From Streptomyces goshikiensis (GTDB taxonomy: Bacteria > Actinomycetota > Actinomycetes > Streptomycetales > Streptomycetaceae): a stretch of 64,000 bases of DNA. Below, in pieces: positions 25,638 through 33,444 of this stretch. The stretch covers positions 1 through 64,000 of the forward strand of contig NZ_BMVE01000022.1 of the NCBI RefSeq assembly GCF_014650555.1. The letters run 5' to 3'. Position 1 is the stretch's first letter; each line of letters starts with the position of its first letter. Both the position numbers and the translations under genes were made by a program. The notes under the pieces are model-generated. The model was not told where the DNA came from. It searched no databases and worked only from the letters and a program-made list of their open reading frames with translations.

Positions 25638-26216
25638 ATGACCACTCATCGCACGCGCCGCTCCGCCGTACTCGGCGCAGCCGCGTTCACACTGCCCTTC
25701 GTCCTGGGCCTGGCAGCCCCGGCCTTCGCCGACAGCCAGCAGAGCGGACCCTACGGCCCGGCCTGCGCGTCAGTCCCCAAAGAGGGTGCCGGCAGCCTCG
25801 CGGGCATGGCCAAGGACCCCGTGGCGACCGCGGCTTCCAACAACCCCGCACTGTCCACGCTGGTCACGGCCGTCAAGCGGGCGGGCCTCGTCGACACCCT
25901 GAACAACGCCAAGGACATCACCGTCTTCGCGCCGACCAACGAGGCGTTCGCGAAGATCCCGAAGGCCGACCTCGCCAGGATCCTGGCCGACAAGACCGAA
26001 CTGACCAAGATCCTCACCTACCACGTGGTGGGCGAGAGGATCACGCCGAAGCAGCTCACCTCGGGCCCGTTCAAGACGCTCGAAGGCGGCTCCCTCACCA
26101 CGGCGCGATCCGGCGGTTCCTTCACCGTCAACGACAAGGCGAAGATCGTCTGCGGCGATGTCCACACCTCCAACGCCACGGTCAACATCATCGACACGGT
26201 GCTCACCCCGATGTGA
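25638..26216 (+). CDS. Secreted fasciclin-domain protein (MPT70-like)
   Basis: 192 residues. A cleavable signal peptide ending PAFADS is followed by one FAS1 domain nearly collinear with that of the lipoprotein at 15876-16535 (shared NNPALSTLV, DTLNNAKDITVFAPTN, LTYHVVG). There is no lipobox, so it is released rather than anchored: the MPT70/MPT83 contrast known from mycobacteria. The start follows an AGGAGGAAC site. A dipZ-like gene comes next in the same direction, after a strong hairpin. Confidence 0.93.
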   Translation: MTTHRTRRSAVLGAAAFTLPFVLGLAAPAFADSQQSGPYGPACASVPKEGAGSLAGMAKDPVATAASNNPALSTLVTAVKRAGLVDTLNNAKDITVFAPTNEAFAKIPKADLARILADKTELTKILTYHVVGERITPKQLTSGPFKTLEGGSLTTARSGGSFTVNDKAKIVCGDVHTSNATVNIIDTVLTPM

Positions 26217-26253
26217 TCCCGCGACCCCATGTGACCCCGTGTGACCCCGTTTT

Positions 26254-26310
26254 CCGGTCCCCTTCCGCGTGTCGCGCGCATCCGCGCGCGGCGGCGCGGG
26301 AGGGGACCGG
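26254..26310 (+). terminator. Hairpin between the fasciclin and dipZ-like genes
   Basis: CCGGTCCCCT at 26254-26263 pairs with AGGGGACCGG at 26301-26310. The stem extends inwards for six more pairs (one wobble). It follows the fasciclin stop and likely ends or attenuates that transcript before the dipZ-like gene. Confidence 0.65.
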
Positions 26311-26395
26311 ATGCCAATCCGAGAGTGACGGAGCTACGAATCACCCGCTGAGGAGGACGGACCGACCGGCCCTCCCGCTGGAGGAGGCGGTCCCC

Positions 26396-28192
26396 ATGCT
26401 CACCCTGGTCCTCATCGGATTGCTCGGCGGCCTCATCACCGCGGTGTCCCCGTGCATCCTGCCGGTCCTGCCGGTCGTGTTCCTCGCCGGCGGAGGCGAT
26501 GCGGGGCCCCCACCCGGAGCGGGCCCGCCCTCGGCGGCGCGCGACCGGGACCTCGCGGGGCCGGCCCCCGACGAGGACAGCGCCGTACTGGTCGACGATC
26601 CCCCGGTCCAGCCACCCCGCCCGCGCCGCAACCGGCGCCCCTACGCCGTCGTCGCCGGGCTCGTGGTCAGCTTCAGCTTCTTCACCCTGCTGGGCGTCAC
26701 CATCATCTCGGCGCTCGGCCTGCCGCAGGACATCCTCCGCTATCTCGGACTGGGCCTGCTGGTCATGATCGGCCTCGGTCTGATCCTCCCGCCCGTCGAG
26801 CGCCTGCTGGAGAAGCCCTTCGCGCGCATCCCGCAGCGCCAGGTGAACAAGGAGGGCAGCGCCTTCGTCCTCGGTCTCGGGCTCGGCCTCCTCTACGTTC
26901 CCTGCGCGGGCCCGGTCCTGGCCGCGATCACGGTGGCCGGTGCGCGCGGCGAGATCAGCTCCGGCATCGTCGCCCTGACCCTGTCCTTCGCCCTCGGCAC
27001 CGCCATCCCGCTGCTGGTGTTCGCTCTCGCCGGGCGCCGGGTCAGTGCGCGGGTCGCCGCCTTCCGCACCCGTGCCCGCGGACTGCGGATCGCCGCCGGC
27101 ACCCTGATGATCGTGCTCGCGTTCGCCCTCGCCTTCGACGCGACCACCGCCCTCCAGCGGGCGCTGCCGAACTACACGGCCGCCGCGCAGAAGGAGGTCG
27201 AGGACAGCGACGGCGCCCGCCAGCAGCTGTCCGGCCTCTACGACGACTCGAACAAGGAGCTCTCCGCCTGCGAGGACGGCGTGAACGAGCTCCGCTCCTG
27301 CGGGCAGGCCCCGCCCGTCACCGGCATCGCCAAGTGGCTCAACACGCCGGACGGGCAGCCCGTCGACCTCACCGCGCTCCGGGGCAAGGTGGTTCTGATC
27401 GACTTCTGGACCTACTCCTGCATCAACTGCCAGCGCAGCCTGCCGCACGTCAAGGACTGGGACCGCGTCTACAAGAGCAGCGGCTTCCAGGTCATCGGCG
27501 TCCACTCGCCCGAGTTCGCCTTCGAGAAGGACCCCGGGAACGTCGCCGACCAGACCCGCAAGCTCGGCGTCCGCTACCCGGTGGCCCTCGACAACCGGCT
27601 CGACACCTGGAACGCCTACCGCAACCGCTTCTGGCCCGCCAAGTACCTCATCGACGCCAACGGCACCGTCCGCTACTTCACTTTCGGCGAGGGCCGCTAC
27701 GACCAGACCGAGGACCTGATCCGCACCCTGCTGCGGCAGGCCGACCCCGGCGTCAAACTGCCGCCCAGGACCGGCCGGGGGAACGACCGCCTCACGGCCG
27801 GCCGCACCCCCGAGACGTACCTGAGCACCCTGCGCCTGCGCGGCTACACCGGCACCCCCCTCACGCTCGGCCGGCCGGCCGCCTACCGCTTCCCGGCGGC
27901 CATCCCGCTGAACGGGCTCTCCCTCGACGGGACCTGGACCGCCGCCTACGAGCAGTTCACCGCCGGCGACAACGCCCGGCTCGCGATCACCTACCGCGCC
28001 AAGAACGCCAACCTCGTCCTCGCCGGCGAGGGCCGCGTCACCGTCTTCCTGGACGGCAAGAAGACCAAGACCATCCAGGTCCACGGCGCCCCCACCCTCT
28101 ACCGCCTCACCGACGACGACCACCCGCGCAAGGGCCGGCTGGAGATCCGCCCCGCCCCCGGGATCCAGGCCTTCGCCTTCACCTTCGGATAG
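26396..28192 (+). CDS. dipZ: DipZ-like protein: CcdA membrane domain fused to thioredoxin-like domain
   Basis: 598 residues. The membrane half is a CcdA/DsbD-type reductant channel with cysteines C20 (SPCILPVLPVV) and C170 (VPCAGPVLAAI) on two different helices. A thioredoxin-like domain follows with the redox pair C342-I-N-C345 (YSCINCQRSLPHVKDWD), and a C-terminal beta domain of about 150 residues ends the protein. It would carry electrons from the cytosol to outside disulfides. The ATG at 26396 follows GAGGAGG. In mycobacteria dipZ lies between the two fasciclin genes mpt83 and mpt70, which supports the family link here. Confidence 0.9.
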   Translation: MLTLVLIGLLGGLITAVSPCILPVLPVVFLAGGGDAGPPPGAGPPSAARDRDLAGPAPDEDSAVLVDDPPVQPPRPRRNRRPYAVVAGLVVSFSFFTLLGVTIISALGLPQDILRYLGLGLLVMIGLGLILPPVERLLEKPFARIPQRQVNKEGSAFVLGLGLGLLYVPCAGPVLAAITVAGARGEISSGIVALTLSFALGTAIPLLVFALAGRRVSARVAAFRTRARGLRIAAGTLMIVLAFALAFDATTALQRALPNYTAAAQKEVEDSDGARQQLSGLYDDSNKELSACEDGVNELRSCGQAPPVTGIAKWLNTPDGQPVDLTALRGKVVLIDFWTYSCINCQRSLPHVKDWDRVYKSSGFQVIGVHSPEFAFEKDPGNVADQTRKLGVRYPVALDNRLDTWNAYRNRFWPAKYLIDANGTVRYFTFGEGRYDQTEDLIRTLLRQADPGVKLPPRTGRGNDRLTAGRTPETYLSTLRLRGYTGTPLTLGRPAAYRFPAAIPLNGLSLDGTWTAAYEQFTAGDNARLAITYRAKNANLVLAGEGRVTVFLDGKKTKTIQVHGAPTLYRLTDDDHPRKGRLEIRPAPGIQAFAFTFG

Positions 28193-28388
28193 TCGGACAG
28201 CGGGCGCGGCTCCCTGGAACGGACAGAAAGGCGATGAAACAGGTCATCCAAAGAATGGATTTCGACCAGAGATTTGATACTTTCATATATTTTTCGCCTT
28301 GGGGTCAGATCATCCGACCGAGCGAGCAGACTTCAGGCGCGTCGACGCGGACGAGCAACGGCGCGCATCCGGAAACTCGGAGGTCTAC

Positions 28389-28730
28389 TTGAAGAAGGCC
28401 CTGTTCTCCCTCATGACGGCCGCGGCGCTGGTCACGTCCGTCATGGCCGCCACACCGGCTCAGGCATCGGTTTCCTACCAGGTGAATCCGACCCGCGCCT
28501 GCCAGCAGCAGTACGGCGGCGGCGTGTTCGGTGCCAGCCACTACAAGTGGTCGCCGGACGGCCTGTACTGCTACGGCCTGTCCTTCCCGGCCGCCATCAC
28601 GTGGATCGGCACCCTGGACAAGCACAGGATCTACAGCTATTGCCGCGCGACCTACGGCAACCGCGCGGACGCCAAGGTCGGCGCCGGCTGGCGGCTCCCC
28701 GAGAGCGCCTGGTGGTGCGTCATCTCGTAG
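28389..28730 (+). CDS. Small secreted Cys-containing protein, unknown
   Basis: 113 residues from a TTG start whose ribosome site GGAGGT lies 6 bases upstream. A signal peptide ends at TPAQASV. The mature protein of about 87 residues has four cysteines (RACQQQY, LYCYGLS, YSYCRAT, WWCVIS) and many aromatic residues, which suggests two disulfides. No family is recognised. It is preceded by an unusually AT-rich stretch (about 28240-28305). Its 3' end overlaps the end of the convergent NiCoT gene by 11 bp. Confidence 0.75.
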   Translation: MKKALFSLMTAAALVTSVMAATPAQASVSYQVNPTRACQQQYGGGVFGASHYKWSPDGLYCYGLSFPAAITWIGTLDKHRIYSYCRATYGNRADAKVGAGWRLPESAWWCVIS

Positions 28731-29895
28731 CCCGCGTGTCCGGACCGCCCTGATCGGCCTGCCCCTGCCGGGGTGTTTCTCCGGCGGGTTGCAGGTGGGC
28801 GGTCCACTTCTCCTCGATGCGGCCGTACTTCCACAGCACCAGCGCCAGGATCCAGGTGACGAAGAACAGGCCGACGACGACGAAGCCGATGGCGTTGAGG
28901 TCCAGGCCGCCGGCCCAGTCCCAGAAGGTGCCGTGGAGGTCGAGCTTCTCGGCCAGGAGGCCGAGGACCTCCACGGTGCCGATGACGAGGGCCACGGCCA
29001 CCGAGAGCCCGGTGACGGTGAGGTTGTAGTAGACCTTGCGGACCGGCTTGGAGAAGGCCCAGCCGTAGGCGAAGTTCATGAACGAGCCGTCGATCGTGTC
29101 GAGCAGGGACATGCCCGCCGCGAAGAGGACGGGCAGGCAGAGGATCGCGTACCAGGGCAGTCCCGATGCCGCGCCGGAGCCGGCGAGGACGAGCAGGGCG
29201 ATCTCGGTGGCGGTGTCGAAGCCGAGGCCGAAGAGGAGTCCGAGCGGGTACATCTGCCAGGGCTTGGTGATCGACTTCATGGTGCGGCCGAGGAGCCGGT
29301 TCATGAAGCCACGGTTGTCCAGGTGCCTCTCCAGGGCGGCCTCGTCGTACGCGCCGGAACGCATCTGACGGAAGACCTTCCAGATGCCGGACAGGATGAC
29401 GAGGTTGATCGCGGCGATCACGTAGAGGAACGCCGCCGAGACACTGGTTCCGATCAGCCCGGTGACGTTGTGGAGCTCGGAATCGTCGTCGCGGACCGGC
29501 CCGGCCAGTGCCTTGATCCCGAGGGAGAGCAGGACGGCCAGGCCGAAGACGATCGTGGAGTGGCCGAGGGAGAACCAGAAGCCCACCGAGAGCGGGCGCT
29601 GCCCGTCGTTCATGAGCTTGCGGGTGGTGTTGTCGATCGCCGCGATGTGGTCGGCGTCGAACGCGTGGCGCATCCCGAGGGTGTACGCGGTGACGCCGAT
29701 GCCGATGCCGATGCCGAAGGTCTGGGCGCCGATGCTGTGGTGCTCCGGGGTCACGATCGCGACGAGCGTGAACCAGCCGATGAAGTGGAGCGACAGGATG
29801 AAGGCCGCCATCCCGCCCAGGCGGGCCCATTCCTTGCGGTTCAGGGAGCGGCGAACGCGACGGAGACGGTCCTTGGGGCCGGATGCGGTGACCAC
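28720..29895 (-). CDS. NiCoT-family nickel/cobalt transporter
   Basis: 391 residues with about eight membrane helices. The family signature RHAFDADHIAAIDNTTRK is in helix II, with LGHSTIVFGLAV and LGFDTATEIALL as the later conserved blocks. NiCoT permeases import Ni2+ and/or Co2+. The GTG at 29895 (preceded by AGGAAGG) is chosen. A reading from 29988 would run through the Nur-like dyad and has no ribosome site. The dyad at 29960-29982 predicts nickel-dependent repression by Nur. Cobalamin-uptake genes lie 3 kb to the right, so either metal could matter. Confidence 0.93.
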   Translation of the reverse strand: MVTASGPKDRLRRVRRSLNRKEWARLGGMAAFILSLHFIGWFTLVAIVTPEHHSIGAQTFGIGIGIGVTAYTLGMRHAFDADHIAAIDNTTRKLMNDGQRPLSVGFWFSLGHSTIVFGLAVLLSLGIKALAGPVRDDDSELHNVTGLIGTSVSAAFLYVIAAINLVILSGIWKVFRQMRSGAYDEAALERHLDNRGFMNRLLGRTMKSITKPWQMYPLGLLFGLGFDTATEIALLVLAGSGAASGLPWYAILCLPVLFAAGMSLLDTIDGSFMNFAYGWAFSKPVRKVYYNLTVTGLSVAVALVIGTVEVLGLLAEKLDLHGTFWDWAGGLDLNAIGFVVVGLFFVTWILALVLWKYGRIEEKWTAHLQPAGETPRQGQADQGGPDTRATR

Positions 29896-29959
29896 GGGCG
29901 GACGACCTTCCTCGTGCGGCGCCGCCTGGTGCGGTCGGGCCTCACCCGTAGCCCTATCC

Positions 29960-29982
29960 TTATTGCGACCTAGTTGCAATAA
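29960..29982. promoter_or_regulatory. Nur-like (nickel) operator upstream of the NiCoT gene
   Basis: TTATTGC-N9-GCAATAA is a perfect 7-bp dyad. Its centre reads TTGCGA-N5-TTGCAA, close to the TTGCaa-N5-ttGCAA Nur box of Streptomyces. It lies 65 bp from the NiCoT start and 27 bp before the divergent tsaD-like start, so it could affect both. Confidence 0.7.
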
Positions 29983-30009
29983 CGCCACTCAGGCAGGAAG
30001 AGGGGTGCT

Positions 30010-31086
30010 GTGGTGAGCTCTCCGGTGGTGCTCGGGATCGAGTCGTCGTGTGACGAGACCGGCGCGGGGATCGTGAAGGACGGCAAGCTGCTCGCGCACG
30101 TGGTGGCGTCGAGCATGGACGAGCACGCCCGCTTCGGCGGCGTCGTGCCCGAGATCGCCGCCCGCGCGCACCTGCACGCCTTCAACCCGGTCGTCCGGGA
30201 GGCCCTGGACCAGGCCGGACTGCGGCTCGGCCAGATCGACGCGGTCGCCGTCACCACCGGGCCCGGCCTGTCGGGCGCGCTCCAGGTGGGTCTGGCCGGG
30301 GCGAAGACGCTCGCGTACGCGGCCGGGGTGCCGCTGTACGGCGTCCATCACCTGGCCGGGCACGTCGCCGCCGACACCCTGGAACACGGCCCGCTGCCCG
30401 ACCCGTGCGTGGTGCTGATCGTCTCCGGCGGCCACACCTCGCTCCTCCTGGTCCGGGATCTGGTCCGCGAGCCGATCCTGCACCTCGGGGACACCCTCGA
30501 CGACGCGGCGGGCGAGTGCTTCGACAAGGTCGCCCGGATCCTGGGCCTGCCGTACCCGGGCGGGCCCGCCATCGACCGGGCCGCCCGCGACGGCGACCCG
30601 AAGGCCGTGGCCTTCCCGCGCCCGCTGACCCGGCCCGGGGACGACCCGTACGCCTTCTCCTTCTCCGGCCTGAAGACGGCCGCGGCCCGCTGGGCCGAGA
30701 AGCACCGCCAGCGCGGGGAGGAGCCGCCGGTCGCCGACGGGGCAGCCGCGCTCCAGGAGGCCGTCGCGGACGTGCTGACCCGCAAGGCTCTCGCGGCCTG
30801 CCGCGCCTACGACGTGAAGACGCTGATCGTGGTAGGCGGCGTGGCCGCGAACTCGCGGGTCAGGGCGCTGGCGGAGCGGCGATGCGCCTCCGCCGGCATC
30901 GAACTGCGCGTTCCGCCCATGACCCTGTGCACGGACAACGGAGCCATGATCGCGGCCGTCGGCGACCTGCTGGTCCGCTCCGGCGCGGAGCCCGCCCCGC
31001 TGAACGTGTCCATCGACCCGTCCGCACCCCTGGAGTACGCCTCGCTGACACCGCTCCCCGCCCGGCCCGTCGCAGTCCCCCGGTGA
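30010..31086 (+). CDS. tsaD: TsaD-type tRNA N6-adenosine threonylcarbamoyltransferase
   Basis: 358 residues. It opens with VLGIESSCDETGAGIV and the GGVVPEIAARAH block. The metal ligands are H114 and H118 in GVHHLAGH, SGGHTSLL binds nucleotide, and CTDNGAM near residue 300 supplies the third ligand. TsaD transfers the threonylcarbamoyl group to A37 of ANN-reading tRNAs, normally with TsaB and TsaE. Those genes, which usually flank tsaD in actinobacteria, are absent here. That suggests a second, specialised copy. Start at GTG 30010 after GGAAGAGG. Confidence 0.92.
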   Translation: MVSSPVVLGIESSCDETGAGIVKDGKLLAHVVASSMDEHARFGGVVPEIAARAHLHAFNPVVREALDQAGLRLGQIDAVAVTTGPGLSGALQVGLAGAKTLAYAAGVPLYGVHHLAGHVAADTLEHGPLPDPCVVLIVSGGHTSLLLVRDLVREPILHLGDTLDDAAGECFDKVARILGLPYPGGPAIDRAARDGDPKAVAFPRPLTRPGDDPYAFSFSGLKTAAARWAEKHRQRGEEPPVADGAAALQEAVADVLTRKALAACRAYDVKTLIVVGGVAANSRVRALAERRCASAGIELRVPPMTLCTDNGAMIAAVGDLLVRSGAEPAPLNVSIDPSAPLEYASLTPLPARPVAVPR

Positions 31087-31182
31087 CACCCCGCCCCGTC
31101 CGGCCGGTCCCGGGCGGGCGGGCTCCGCGCGGCGGTGAGGCCTGGGTGTGCGTCGCGCGGCGCCGGGCCGTAGCCTGCGGCC

Positions 31183-31824
31183 ATGACTGAGATATCGATG
31201 CCCACGCCCGCCGAGGCCTTCGACATGCTGCTGTCCGGCAACCTGCGGTTCGTCGCCGGCTCGCCGGAGCACCCCAACCAGGACGCCGCGCGCCGCACCG
31301 AGACCGCCCCGGCACAGCAGCCGTTCGCGGTGATGTTCGGGTGCTCCGACTCCCGCCTGGCCGCGGAGATCATCTTTGACCAGGGGCTCGGCGACCTCTT
31401 CGTGGTGCGCACCGCGGGTCACGTCGTGGGGGCGGAGGTGCTGGGCAGCATCGAGTACGGGGTGAGCGTGCTGGACTGCCCGCTGGTCGTGGTGCTCGGC
31501 CATGACTCCTGCGGGGCCATCGCGGCGGCCCGCGACGCCGCCGACGGCGGCCAGGTGCCGGCCGGTTTCGTGCGTGACGTCGTCGAGCGGGTCACCCCGA
31601 GCGTGCTGGCGGCCCGCGCCGCCGGGCGTGACTCGGCCGATGAGATCCTTCACCACCACATCCGGCACACCGTCGATCTGATGCTGGAACGCTCCCGCGT
31701 CCTCGCCGAGCGCGTGGCCTCCGGCCGGCTCGCCGTGGCCGGCCTGTCCTACCGGCTGGCCGACGGCAGCGCGCAGCTGGTCGCCGCGCACGGCCTTCCC
31801 GTACCCGCCGCCCAGGCCTCGTGA
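31183..31824 (+). CDS. Beta-class carbonic anhydrase
   Basis: 213 residues. The zinc ligands are C54 (with D56 and R58 in FGCSDSRLAAEIIF), H107 and C110 (LGHDSCGAI). RTAGHVVGAEVLGSIEYG is the family's second conserved block. It interconverts CO2 and bicarbonate. It lies 96 bp after the tsaD-like gene in the same direction and converges on a TsaC-like gene. TsaC consumes bicarbonate, so a functional link is possible. Confidence 0.93.
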   Translation: MTEISMPTPAEAFDMLLSGNLRFVAGSPEHPNQDAARRTETAPAQQPFAVMFGCSDSRLAAEIIFDQGLGDLFVVRTAGHVVGAEVLGSIEYGVSVLDCPLVVVLGHDSCGAIAAARDAADGGQVPAGFVRDVVERVTPSVLAARAAGRDSADEILHHHIRHTVDLMLERSRVLAERVASGRLAVAGLSYRLADGSAQLVAAHGLPVPAAQAS

Positions 31825-31860
31825 CGCAGGGGCGCCGCACGGAGCACTGCCGGCCGGTGT

Positions 31861-32505
31861 TCAGCGTTCCCGCAGGTCCGGTGTGACCTCTCGGAGCCGT
31901 GCGGCGCTCAGTGCGCCTTCCCGCAGCAGGACGGGGGTCTTGGCGGTGACGTCGACGATCGATGACGGGACGTCCGCCGGGGTCGGGCCCGCGTCGAGGT
32001 AGACGGCAACCGTGTCGCCCAGCATGGCCAGCGCCGCGTCGCAGTCCTGCGGGGAGGGCCGGCCGGTCAGGTTGGCGCTGGAGACCGCGAGCGGTCCCGT
32101 CTGGTCGAGGAGGCTGAGGGCGACGGGATGGGCGGGCATCCGGATCGCCACCGTGCCGTGGGTTTCGCCCAAGTCCCACTTGATCGACGGCTCGTGACGG
32201 GCGACCAGGGTCAGGCCGCCAGGCCAGAAGGCGTCGATGAGCTCTCGCGCCTGCACCGACAGGTCGATGACCAGGCCGTCCAGGGCGTCCGGGGAACCGA
32301 CCAGTACCGGTGAGGGCATCTGCCGGCCCCGGCCCTTGGCCCGCAGCACACGACCGACCGCGTCAGGGCTGAAGGCGTCAGCGCCCACCCCGTACACCGT
32401 GTCCGTGGGCAGCACCACCAGCTCACCCCGGCGCACCGCGTCCGCGGCCTCGCGCAGGCCCTCGGCTCGTCCGGGCCCGGCCGAACAGTCAAATCGAAGC
32501 GCCAT
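31861..32505 (-). CDS. TsaC/Sua5/YrdC-family L-threonylcarbamoyladenylate synthase
   Basis: 214 residues of the YrdC fold: VVLPTDTVYGVGADAF at the N-terminus, KGRGRQMPSPVLV (KxR region), FWPGGLTLV, and SSANLTGRPS (SxN) with RMPAHP before it. The family makes threonylcarbamoyl-AMP from threonine, bicarbonate and ATP for t6A37. The ATG at 32505 has GGGAG upstream; a longer frame to 32544 lacks one. It converges on the carbonic anhydrase gene. Together with the tsaD-like gene it suggests an accessory t6A set. Confidence 0.88.
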   Translation of the reverse strand: MALRFDCSAGPGRAEGLREAADAVRRGELVVLPTDTVYGVGADAFSPDAVGRVLRAKGRGRQMPSPVLVGSPDALDGLVIDLSVQARELIDAFWPGGLTLVARHEPSIKWDLGETHGTVAIRMPAHPVALSLLDQTGPLAVSSANLTGRPSPQDCDAALAMLGDTVAVYLDAGPTPADVPSSIVDVTAKTPVLLREGALSAARLREVTPDLRER

Positions 32506-32609
32506 CGTTCTCCCTTCGCACGGCTCCTCGTGCCGCGACTTCATGGCGTCCGCAGGCTATCGCTTCCGGGAGACCCGCTCAGGCCGTACGATGCGTTCTG
32601 CTCCGGCCC

Positions 32610-32765
32610 CAACCGGCCTGAGCCCACAACCGAATGCATGCACAACTGGGGGAAGCCGGTGGGAATCCGGCGCTGACCTGCAACCGTGAACGGCGCTGTC
32701 CGCGCCGTGAGTCGGAGAACCCGGGGTGCGATGTGCACCGCTTCCCACTGTCACGGTCTGCAGTT
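32610..32765 (+). ncRNA. Cobalamin riboswitch 1 (before the DUF4430 gene)
   Basis: The B12-box core GAAGCCGGTGGGAATCCGG-cgctgacctgcaaccgt lies at 32652-32687. The CGGCGCTGTCCGCGCCG stem and GAGTCGGAG follow, as in adenosylcobalamin aptamers. High cobalamin should switch off the secreted DUF4430 protein downstream. The outer boundaries are approximate. Confidence 0.92.
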
Positions 32766-32793
32766 CGAAGCCCCAGCCTGACTCGGCACCCCC

Positions 32794-32816
32794 GTGCGCC
32801 CTCCCCGAGGGCGCAC
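32794..32816 (+). promoter_or_regulatory. Hairpin between riboswitch 1 and the coding region
   Basis: GTGCGCCCTC (32794-32803) pairs perfectly with GAGGGCGCAC (32807-32816) around a CCC loop. It lies just after the aptamer and 73 bases before the ATG, and is a likely expression-platform stem. Whether it terminates transcription is not clear, since no U-tract follows. Confidence 0.5.
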
Positions 32817-32889
32817 GTCCGGGGTGTGCGCGAGTGCGGGTCGGCGGGTTCGCGTCAGCAGACCCGGAGATCCCTCAGGAAGGCACTCC

Positions 32890-33378
32890 ATGCGCCAGAT
32901 CCTCGCCCGCCGTTCCGTGATCACCACGGTCGCCCTCGGGCTCGCCCTCGTCGCCGCTCCGACGGTGGCCGAGGCCAAGCCGAAGCTGAACACCAACGCC
33001 ACCGTCAAGGTGAACCTCACCGTCCAGGGGCCCGACGGGCTGCTGTTCAAGGGCAAGGTCAAGACCAAGGGCCACGACGTCACCACGGCCACCGGCGGCA
33101 CCCACAAGTGCGACGGCACCAACGGCGGCGCCAACCCTTCCAAGGTCCCCACCCCGACCGCCGCCCTCGATGACGCCGCCCACAAGAAGGGCTTCACCTG
33201 GGACGGCACCTGGTACGCGTCCTTCGACGACTTCTCGGTCGACACCATAAAGAGCGTCAGCGGCGGGGGTTCCGCCTACTGGAGCATCGCCGTCAACGGC
33301 ACCCCCACCCCGGTGGGCGGCTGCCAGTTCAAGATCAACGCCGGTGACCAGGTGTCCTTCACCTGGACGGCCTTCTAG
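32890..33378 (+). CDS. Secreted DUF4430 (transcobalamin C-terminal-like) protein
   Basis: 162 residues. A signal peptide ends at TVAEAK. A single beta-rich domain follows, ending in AYWSIAVNGTPTPVGGCQF and INAGDQVSFTWTAF, the DUF4430 signature also seen at the end of transcobalamin-like proteins. Two cysteines (HKCDG, GGCQF) may pair. AGGAAGG precedes the ATG. The cobalamin riboswitch directly upstream is strong evidence for a role in capturing cobalamin outside the cell. Confidence 0.88.
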   Translation: MRQILARRSVITTVALGLALVAAPTVAEAKPKLNTNATVKVNLTVQGPDGLLFKGKVKTKGHDVTTATGGTHKCDGTNGGANPSKVPTPTAALDDAAHKKGFTWDGTWYASFDDFSVDTIKSVSGGGSAYWSIAVNGTPTPVGGCQFKINAGDQVSFTWTAF

Positions 33379-33392
33379 TACGGCCCGTCCGC

Positions 33393-33434
33393 CCGGCCGG
33401 TGCCGCGGCCCCGAAGGCCCGCGGCACCGGCCGG
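33393..33434. terminator. Shared terminator for convergent genes
   Basis: A perfect 16-bp inverted repeat (33393-33408 and 33419-33434) with a 10-base loop. It lies between the ends of the DUF4430 gene (plus) and the toroid-protein gene (minus). Confidence 0.8.
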
Positions 33435-33444
33435 CGTCCGCAGG

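Noticed and set aside
29896..29988. Longer NiCoT start at 29988
   Set aside because: It would place the Nur-like box inside the coding region and has no ribosome site; GTG at 29895 is better.
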